From NCBI RefSeq assembly GCF_000612725.1, contig NZ_HG964450.1, positions 196,428 through 260,427 on the forward strand: 64,000 bases of DNA. Direction: 5' to 3'. Source of the stretch: Mycolicibacterium austroafricanum (GTDB taxonomy: Bacteria; Actinomycetota; Actinomycetes; Mycobacteriales; Mycobacteriaceae). Shown here in pieces: positions 58,885 through 64,000 of the stretch; within the stretch, counting starts at the first letter, position 1; each line of letters starts with the position of its first letter. Position numbers and translations under genes: made by a program. The notes beneath the pieces are model-generated. The model had not been told where the DNA came from. It did no database searches and saw only the letters and a list, made by a program, of their open reading frames with translations.

Positions 58885-59460
58885 TTAGCGAGGTTGGTCG
58901 GCTGCGGCAGTGAGCGCTTCGTAGGCGGTGTCGAGTTGTCGTTGGCGGCGCCGGTTGGGTTCATGGTTGGACTCGGCAGCCAGAGCGTCGATCAGGTCGT
59001 CGAGTTCGGTCTCAGTCATCGCGAGGTGCAGCTCGTTGTTGAGGGCGCGGATCGCGAAAACTGCTCGTTGGCAGTCATTGTCGAGGAACGGCAGGGTTCG
59101 CAGGATCGCTGCGGTGTCGGCGTCGATGAGGATGCCGTGGCGCGGTTGGGCCGCGGTCAACCCATGTCGGCGGAGGTCGTAGATGGATCCTGCCCAGTTG
59201 CTGATGGTGCCGTCGTCACCGCAGCAGGTGCAGCGCCAGCCGATGGGTTGATCGGGTTGGGGACAGACCACCGTGATGCGGCCGGGGCAACGGCGGGTGG
59301 CAGGTCGGCGCCGGCACGGCAGAGCGGTCTCCCATGGGGTGTGGGCGTCGCCGGCTGACGCTGCGGCGACGATGCCGGCCAGGTGCTCGGCGAGCTTGCG
59401 GGCCGGCCCGGGGGTGTCGGGGCCCAGGTCGAGGAAGTGCTGCAGATCGGCGACCAACAT
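58885..59460 (-). CDS. Hypothetical passenger protein inside the IS21 element
   Basis: A 191-aa protein encoded between istB and the left end. It begins MLVADLQHFLDLGPDTPGPA, contains a Cys pair-based zinc ribbon (RCPGRITVVCPQPDQPIGW with RCTCCGDDGTISNWAGSIYDLRR) and a helical acidic end (MTETELDDLIDALAAESNHE). The CGDDGTISxWxxSxYDLR pattern occurs in conserved actinobacterial proteins of unknown function, as far as I recall. It is not a known IS21 component. It could be cargo or a regulator of transposition. The opposite strand is also open here, but lacks these motifs. Confidence 0.7.
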   Translation of the reverse strand: MLVADLQHFLDLGPDTPGPARKLAEHLAGIVAAASAGDAHTPWETALPCRRRPATRRCPGRITVVCPQPDQPIGWRCTCCGDDGTISNWAGSIYDLRRHGLTAAQPRHGILIDADTAAILRTLPFLDNDCQRAVFAIRALNNELHLAMTETELDDLIDALAAESNHEPNRRRQRQLDTAYEALTAAADQPR

Positions 59461-59498
59461 GTCCTGGTCACTGTATCGGCCGCGCGGGGCGGCGGTGT

Positions 59499-60299
59499 TC
59501 AGGTACTGCTGGGCTCAGTAGTGGAGTGGCGTCGGGTGCGGGCGTGAGCCAGCCGGTAGGAGGTGGTGCCGGTTTCGATGATTTGTCCGGCGAAGGTCAA
59601 CCGGTCGACAATGGCCGCGCACAAGCGCGGGTCGGTGAAGGTTTTGGTCCACGCCGAGAAGGGTTCGTTGGAGGCGATCGCCACCGCCGAGCGTTCTTCA
59701 CGTTCGGTAAGCACCTGGAACAACAACTCCGCACCACGGCGATCCAGCTGCAGGTAGCCCAGCTCGTCAATCAGCAGCAGATCAACGCGACCGTAGCGGG
59801 TGATCAGCTTGCTCAGCTGGGCATCGTCAGCGGCTTCGACGAGCTCGTTGACCAGCTTGCTTGCCAGGGTGTAGCGGACGCGATAGCCGGTCTCGGCGGC
59901 CAGGGTTCCCAGCCCGATCAGCAGGTGGGTTTTGCCGGTCCCGGAGTCACCGATCAAACACAATGGCTCGCCGGCTTTGACCCAGGCGCAGTTGGCCAGC
60001 GTCCCGATAACCGCCGGGTTGATCGCCGGGTTGGCCTCAAAGGTGAAGTCGTCGAGCCGCTTTGGCCGGGGAAACCCGGCATCGCGCACGCGACGCTCGG
60101 CGCGGCGCCGATCCCGGTCCTCGCACTCGGCGATCACCAACTCCGAAAGAAACCCCAGATAGGACTGTTGTTCACGTTCGGCCGCGATGGCGATCTCGGC
60201 GAAGCGGTCGCGGATCGTGGGCAGCCGCAACATGCGGGCGCCCTGTTCGATCGCCGCGACCGCGGCCTGGTCGGTGACAGTGCGGCGCTGCGGACTCAT
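59499..60299 (-). CDS. istB: IS21 helper ATPase IstB
   Basis: A 266-aa AAA+ ATPase that assists target selection by the IS21 transposase. DnaC-like features: Walker A LCLIGDSGTGKTHLLIGLG (about 115), Walker B DLLLIDELGYLQLDRRGAELLF, and the sensor segment AIASNEPFSAWTKTF. N-terminal helical part (MLRLPTIRDRFAEIAIAAER) contacts IstA. ATG 60299 overlaps the istA stop by four bases (ATGA), the coupling normal for IS21 elements. The protein is complete. Confidence 0.95.
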   Translation of the reverse strand: MSPQRRTVTDQAAVAAIEQGARMLRLPTIRDRFAEIAIAAEREQQSYLGFLSELVIAECEDRDRRRAERRVRDAGFPRPKRLDDFTFEANPAINPAVIGTLANCAWVKAGEPLCLIGDSGTGKTHLLIGLGTLAAETGYRVRYTLASKLVNELVEAADDAQLSKLITRYGRVDLLLIDELGYLQLDRRGAELLFQVLTEREERSAVAIASNEPFSAWTKTFTDPRLCAAIVDRLTFAGQIIETGTTSYRLAHARTRRHSTTEPSST

Positions 60300-61933
60300 G
60301 AGCTCTGCCGACCCAACAGGGTGTCGTAGGCGACCACCGACGGCAGCGGACGCTCATCGACGATCGCTATCCCCAGACGATGCTGCGCCAGTAGAAGCAG
60401 CTCTGCGCTGTGGACCGATCCGGCTGACAGTCCTGCGCCGCCGCGGCGCTGTTCGGCAGCCTTTCGGGCCTCCAACGCCACCACATCAGCATTAGCCGAG
60501 CCCACCGACAGGGCGGCGCCGATTCCGGCCAGCACATCAGCGCGATCCAGATGGCGGTGCAGCAGCAGCACCTCGACCAGGGCGCGGGTGCCCGCGGCAT
60601 CGCCGTGGATCTTACGGGCGGCCGCCCACCAGGCGTCGTGCTCGGCGGTGAACAGTTTGGCTGCCCGGGCCTGGGCCAGCGCGGTGGCCCCGGGCAGCGC
60701 TCCGGGTTTGCGGGCCAGGATCTCCAGATAGTGGTCCAGATCCAGCACTTTGGTGCCCTTGCCGATCGCACGCGGATGCCGCGCCACCACGGTGGTGCGG
60801 TCATAGACGGTGACATGGGAGGCAGACAATTTCACCCGCACCCGATGCCCGATGAACCGGGCCGGCACCGAGTACTGGTTGCAACGCACCATGATCTGGG
60901 CATACCGATCCACCCGCGGGGTCAACGTCAACGCCGTCTCAAAGGACTCCTCGGTGACCGGCTGCAGGAACTGTCGCTCGGTTTCCCAGTCCTGACCAAC
61001 ACTGTTGGCGCGGTTAGCGATCCGACGATGATCGTCAGCGTCATCAGCAGCGGACAGCATCGCGTTGAGCTCGTCGAGGGAGTCGACCACCGGCATCGGC
61101 ACGCAGTGGTTGCGGCGGAACCGGCCGCCTTCGCCTTCCACACCGCCCTTCTCGTGGCTGCCGTCATGACCGGGCTGGCAATACCAGGCTTCAAAACCGA
61201 AGTGCGACCGGAACGCGATCCAGCGCTCGTTCTCCTGACGTGAGCGTCCGAACAGCACCTGTTTGACCGCGCTGTTGAGGTTGTCGTAGCGGATCTTGTC
61301 GACCGGCACCCCGCCCAGGCGGGTGAACCCGTACACGTGGCCTTCCAGGAACGCCTCCTGGCCCTGCGTTGCGAACGCCCGATGCGCTGCCCGCCCCGAG
61401 AACGACAACCGCATCGTGAACAGCGCGGTCTTGGTCTTCACCCCGGCCAGCACCACCCACAGATCGTGGAAGTCGACCTCGGCCTCAGCGCCCGGACGAT
61501 ACGTCTGCGGCACAAACCCTGCTTCCAACGCCCGGCCTGCCTCGGCCGCGATCTGCGGACGGCGTTTACGGATGTGGTCACGCACTGTCGAATACGACAG
61601 ACCGTGAGCGTCGTGTTCATCGACCAGGCGCGCCAAAACCCTTCGGGCGGTGTGGCGTTGCTTCTTCGGAGCCTCCAGATCCGACCGCAGCATCTCATCA
61701 ATGGCCGCCTTGAACGGCTCCAACCGCGGCGCCACCCGTTGCGCCTTCTTGCGCGGCGGCGGCACCGCTGATTCCAACGCTTGGCGCACCGTGCGCCGAT
61801 GCACCCGATGCTTGTCGGCCAGCGCCCGGATCGACAACCCCTCGACCCGATGATCCCGGCGGATCGCCGCGAACTGCTCCACCCTTGACCTCACCCTCCA
61901 ACCACCACCCTCGTCACAAGCGATCCGGGCCAT
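60296..61933 (-). CDS. istA: IS21-family transposase IstA
   Basis: A 545-aa DDE transposase. The N-terminal helix-turn-helix (GLSIRALADKHRVHRRTVRQALESA) binds terminal repeats. The integrase core has candidate catalytic residues: Asp in EAEVDFHDLWVV, Asp in DKIRYDNLNSAVKQVLFG and Glu in SHEKGGVEGEGGRFRRNH. A beta-barrel and C-terminal helical region follow (QYSVPARFIGHRVRVKLSASH, DLDHYLEILARKPGALPGA). It is intact, so the element may still be mobile. ATG 61933 lies about 30 bases from the innermost end-repeat. Confidence 0.95.
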   Translation of the reverse strand: MARIACDEGGGWRVRSRVEQFAAIRRDHRVEGLSIRALADKHRVHRRTVRQALESAVPPPRKKAQRVAPRLEPFKAAIDEMLRSDLEAPKKQRHTARRVLARLVDEHDAHGLSYSTVRDHIRKRRPQIAAEAGRALEAGFVPQTYRPGAEAEVDFHDLWVVLAGVKTKTALFTMRLSFSGRAAHRAFATQGQEAFLEGHVYGFTRLGGVPVDKIRYDNLNSAVKQVLFGRSRQENERWIAFRSHFGFEAWYCQPGHDGSHEKGGVEGEGGRFRRNHCVPMPVVDSLDELNAMLSAADDADDHRRIANRANSVGQDWETERQFLQPVTEESFETALTLTPRVDRYAQIMVRCNQYSVPARFIGHRVRVKLSASHVTVYDRTTVVARHPRAIGKGTKVLDLDHYLEILARKPGALPGATALAQARAAKLFTAEHDAWWAAARKIHGDAAGTRALVEVLLLHRHLDRADVLAGIGAALSVGSANADVVALEARKAAEQRRGGAGLSAGSVHSAELLLLAQHRLGIAIVDERPLPSVVAYDTLLGRQSS

Positions 61934-62096
61934 CCGAACCGCACGTGATCACTGTCAGGTGGGGCCAATTCACGTCGTCATAACCGACGCGGAGTGTCGT
62001 GAAGACGGGGCCAAATCAGACCGTCACCACGCACACCCGCGACCACACAGGTGGAGCCACTTCTAGCCGTCCACCCGGGGCCAAATCAGGCTGTCA

Positions 62097-62414
62097 CAGC
62101 CAAGTCAGGGCCCGCTCAGCGCGTGTGCGGCGCTCCAGCAGCCAGTCCGGGAAGTAGGAGCTTTGCCGCAGTTTGGGGATCGCCAGAGCCAGACTGCCTG
62201 CGCGGGTGTCGAACTGGCGGTGCCGGTACCCGTTGCGGGAATTGGTGCGCTCGGTACTGCGCTCGCCGTACCCCGCGCCGCACAGCGCGTTGGCCTCGGC
62301 TCCCATCAACGTGTGGATGAACGTGTCCAGCAGCCCACGCAGCACGTCAGGGTGACAGGTGGTGAGTCGTTCGGCGGGCACGGCGGGCAGGTCGATATTG
62401 TGGGCAGTGGTCAT
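62097..62414 (-). pseudogene. IS256-family transposase, N-terminal fragment cut by IS21
   Basis: About 105 codons of a second, different IS256/mutator transposase: TAHNIDLPAVPAERLTTCHP, DVLRGLLDTFIHTLMGAEAN, then RSTERTNSRNGYRHRQFDTR and SLALAIPKLRQSSYFPDWLL. The conserved NSRNGYR and IPKLR motifs are typical. The gene runs into the IS21 right end at 62096, where a stop is met; the DDE core is missing. Since its other half is not on the left side of IS21, a deletion or rearrangement must have removed it. Start ATG 62414. Confidence 0.88.
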
Positions 62415-62616
62415 CGCGCCGATTCCTTTGCTCGAGTGACTTTCGCGGGTCTCTCGAAGAACCACGCGATGACCTTCAATCATTCGGCTACGACACGCCG
62501 GACATCCTGATCAGGTTCCGGACTCGTACACCACTCTGCTGGACGCAACCCACCCATCACGGACCGAATACACAGATTCAGCCATCCTCACCGCTGCTAG
62601 ATATTGCGCCTGCCGG
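62415..62616. other. Gap holding the outer end of the IS256 fragment
   Basis: No gene is visible. It contains the 5' region of the truncated transposase and presumably its terminal repeat, whose boundary cannot be set because the other end is lost, followed by the change to lower-G+C DNA before folE2. No terminator with a T-run is seen after folE2. Confidence 0.5.
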
Positions 62617-63408
62617 CTAGTTAGAAGGCTTCCAGGCCAACCTAGCCACTGCGTCATGGCTGTGAATGCTCTCGATGTTGCGCGCCGTGATCTTGTGGGG
62701 GACGCCCAGAGATCGACATGCCAGATGGAGGTCGCGGATCAGATCCTCGACGAACTTCGGGTTGTCATAAGCCGCCATCGTGATGGCCCGCTCATCGGGT
62801 CTCTTCACCACGGGGTAAACGGGGCATGACGCCGAGTCCCGGATAAGCTCGACGAGCTCACCCACCGACACCGGGTAGGGAGCATCGTTCTCGCCGTCCA
62901 CGGATAACAGCACACGACTACGTTGGTTATGGGCCCCATAGTCGCTGATCTCCTTGCTGCACGGACATAGCGTCGTGACGTCGGAGGTCACAGAGCACGC
63001 AAGTTGAAATCGGTCAGTGACAAGTCGAGCATGGAGCGACAAGTCGTGGACTTGGTATCCGGAATTCGCGGTGACCGGCGATTCCACATAGGTCGCCACC
63101 GGCATGGTTAACGAGAGACTCAGATCAGAGGCCTCTAAAAGTGCCGCAATCGCTTTAAGCGAGGTGTGCAGTTCGTAGGGATGTACCGTACTAAGGTGTG
63201 GTTCAACGGCTTGGACCATGCGACTCATATGCGTACCGCGGCGATCAGGGGACAAACCGACGGTCAACTCGATGTTGGCGATGCCAGACTGTTCAATCAC
63301 GCCATCGTCGAAGGTGACCGGGTACCGCAGGCCGGATATACCGACCTCGTCTATTGGGACGCCACGGACATCTAACTCACTTTGCACATCGGGCAATGAT
63401 TCGCTCAT
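62617..63408 (-). CDS. folE2: GTP cyclohydrolase FolE2 (type IB)
   Basis: Converts GTP to 7,8-dihydroneopterin triphosphate, the first step to both folate and 7-deazaguanines. The 263-aa protein carries the type IB signature DVTTLCPCSKEISDYGAHNQ followed by RSRV, with the metal-binding Cys, and YPVTFDDG at the N-terminus; VVKRPDERAITMAAYDNPKF is also family-conserved. It is unrelated in sequence to the usual mycobacterial FolE (type IA), so this is an added, not a replacing, copy by expectation. ATG 63408, seven bases after the queD stop. Third gene, as seen here, of a 7-deazaguanine operon in lower-G+C DNA. Confidence 0.93.
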   Translation of the reverse strand: MSESLPDVQSELDVRGVPIDEVGISGLRYPVTFDDGVIEQSGIANIELTVGLSPDRRGTHMSRMVQAVEPHLSTVHPYELHTSLKAIAALLEASDLSLSLTMPVATYVESPVTANSGYQVHDLSLHARLVTDRFQLACSVTSDVTTLCPCSKEISDYGAHNQRSRVLLSVDGENDAPYPVSVGELVELIRDSASCPVYPVVKRPDERAITMAAYDNPKFVEDLIRDLHLACRSLGVPHKITARNIESIHSHDAVARLAWKPSN

Positions 63409-63415
63409 CGCCCGA

Positions 63416-63793
63416 TCACCGCTTGCTAGGCCCTCGGTACACGCACCCCGACGTACAGGTCTCCCGCACCTGAACCGCGGACATCATCGGCAGAGACGAA
63501 GCTAGTTCATTCCAGATCCAAACGGCGAGTCGCTCGCTCGTCGGGTTCTCGAGGCCCTCGATCTCGTTGAGATAGTGGTGGTCCAGTCGGTCGATGACCG
63601 GCTTGCAGGCGTCCTTAATATTGGCGAAATCGATGACCCAACCTGACTGCTCTCCGATTGGGCCCTCGACGTGGACCTGAAGCTGAAACGAGTGGCCGTG
63701 CAGACGCGAACACTTATGATCGCTCGGAACATTCGGAAGCCGATGCGCCGCTTCGAATTTAAACTCGCAAAAGATCTCCGTCGTGTCTGTCAT
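63416..63793 (-). CDS. queD: 6-carboxy-5,6,7,8-tetrahydropterin synthase QueD
   Basis: Converts 7,8-dihydroneopterin triphosphate to 6-carboxytetrahydropterin in preQ0 synthesis. The 125-aa protein has the zinc ligands of the PTPS/QueD fold (His in KFEAAHRLP, and HGHS in SRLHGHSFQLQVHVEG), the catalytic Cys four residues before HGH (HKCSRLHGH), VIDFANIK and LDHHYLNEI, then the Glu in NPTSERLAVWIWNEL. ATG 63793 overlaps the queE stop by four bases (ATGA); a longer frame to 63853 only overlaps queE coding sequence. Its length is normal for QueD, and the CxxxHGH form separates it from eukaryotic-type PTPS. Confidence 0.94.
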   Translation of the reverse strand: MTDTTEIFCEFKFEAAHRLPNVPSDHKCSRLHGHSFQLQVHVEGPIGEQSGWVIDFANIKDACKPVIDRLDHHYLNEIEGLENPTSERLAVWIWNELASSLPMMSAVQVRETCTSGCVYRGPSKR

Positions 63794-64000
63794 GGGATTC
63801 CTAAGAATTTGTGGGTTTGCAGGTTCAGCCGCCACTTGGGGCGCTTCAGGCAATATTCGACGGCCGCAGCCGTATTTTCGCGGACCGCAGGACCATCCAT
63901 AGGCGAGATCCGAAACGACCCGAAATCGAGGTGTTCGAACTGAGCCGGATCACCGCCTTCCTGTGGGTAGACCAGCTTCAATTCGTCACCTGACGTAAGC
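63790..64000 (-). CDS. queE: 7-carboxy-7-deazaguanine synthase QueE, C-terminal part (partial)
   Basis: The last 69 codons of a radical-SAM QueE, which turns 6-carboxytetrahydropterin into 7-carboxy-7-deazaguanine. The frame is open to the window edge, reading LTSGDELKLVYPQEGG and then FGSFRISPMDGP with NTAAAVEYCLKRPKWRLNLQ and THKFLGIP at the end. The PMDGP and W-R-L-x-LQTHKxLGI motifs are the C-terminal signature of QueE. The radical-SAM cluster itself lies beyond 64000. ATGA overlap with queD shows coupling. Other operon genes, including the promoter, must be to the right. Confidence 0.9.
   Translation of the reverse strand, partial: LTSGDELKLVYPQEGGDPAQFEHLDFGSFRISPMDGPAVRENTAAAVEYCLKRPKWRLNLQTHKFLGIP

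Larger units (their letters stand above)
58714..62096 (-). mobile_element. IS21-family insertion sequence with passenger gene
   Basis: A 3.4-kb IS21 element with istA and istB and an extra gene. Ends align without gaps: left TGTCAACTTGAATTGGCCCC (58714-58733) and right, read inward, TGACAGCCTGATTTGGCCCC (62096-62077). The 20-base motif GGGGCCAAnTCA...GTCA is repeated near both ends (61961-61980, 62007-62026, 62077-62096; left copies at 58714-58733 and about 58735-58756), as is usual for multiple IstA sites. No target duplication is found: left flank ends GTGGCAA and right flank begins CAGCCAAG. Confidence 0.9.

Noticed and set aside
58707..62104. Target-site duplication flanking IS21.
   Set aside because: No identical 4-8 base repeat exists at the ends defined by the gap-free terminal alignment.

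Overview
The window is a high-G+C actinobacterial chromosome segment, best explained as a rapidly growing mycobacterium (Mycolicibacterium-type). From 1 to about 48.4 kb the gene order follows the Mycobacterium tuberculosis Rv2839c-Rv2861c block: infB, ylxR, nusA, rimP, two small alanine-rich proteins, proS, efpA, cysG, cobB, cobO, a magnesium-chelatase-like gene, a GNAT, mqo, a hydrolase, mtr, then further on a short-chain dehydrogenase, an aldehyde dehydrogenase, a PuuD-like amidohydrolase, glnA4 and map. That correspondence is from memory of the M. tuberculosis map, not from a search.

Chromosomal layout. 1-3837: translation and transcription operon rimP-nusA-ylxR-infB (minus) and two small plus-strand genes. 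3845-8859: proS and two tandem EfpA-type efflux pumps. 8893-14744: corrinoid block (cysG, cobB, cobO, chelatase), with a long inverted repeat between cobB and cobO. 14759-19475: mqo, hydrolase-mtr pair and a SigH-like sigma factor. 19681-24517: a two-component system and a CbiMNQO cobalt/nickel importer, lying where M. tuberculosis carries the unrelated NicT permease. 24593-28832: a betaine/dimethylglycine-type catabolic unit (dehydrogenase plus choline-kinase-like gene) with a HutC-type GntR regulator and a matching operator. 28858-35308: methyltransferase, a secreted glycine-rich PGRS-like protein without a PE domain, a small Cys-rich secreted protein, a SARP/NB-ARC regulator and an ArsR regulator. 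35446-42420: a gamma-glutamyl-amine (polyamine/ethanolamine/GABA-like) catabolic cluster with FadR-type regulator and divergent permease. 42590-46173: asnO-ngg, predicted to make the dipeptide osmoprotectant N-acetylglutaminylglutamine amide. 46179-48352: a degenerate hydrolase, a lipoprotein and map.

Mobile part. At 48388, just beyond the map promoter, begins a phiRv1-like mini-prophage or phage satellite: serine integrase, small genes, an SF3 helicase/primase, scaffold-like protein, HK97-type capsid, zinc-ribbon protein and the start of a small terminase, all on the plus strand. No tail, lysis, portal, large terminase or repressor gene is visible. It contains an IS256-family insertion at 50822-52293, an RNA-structured leader with an intrinsic terminator, an iteron-like repeat cluster directly after the helicase gene, and a GC-rich gap that could be a packaging site. 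A 3.4 kb IS21-family element (58714-62096) cuts the terminase gene on one side and the N-terminal end of a second IS256-type transposase on the other, without a target duplication, suggesting deletion of the intervening DNA.

Right edge. From 62617 to the end lies folE2-queD-queE (queE partial) on the minus strand, in DNA of clearly lower G+C. These are the GTP-to-7-deazaguanine (CDG/preQ0) genes, not a normal core mycobacterial pathway as far as I know. Their position next to mobile elements suggests that the window ends inside a horizontally acquired 7-deazaguanine island whose remaining genes lie to the right.
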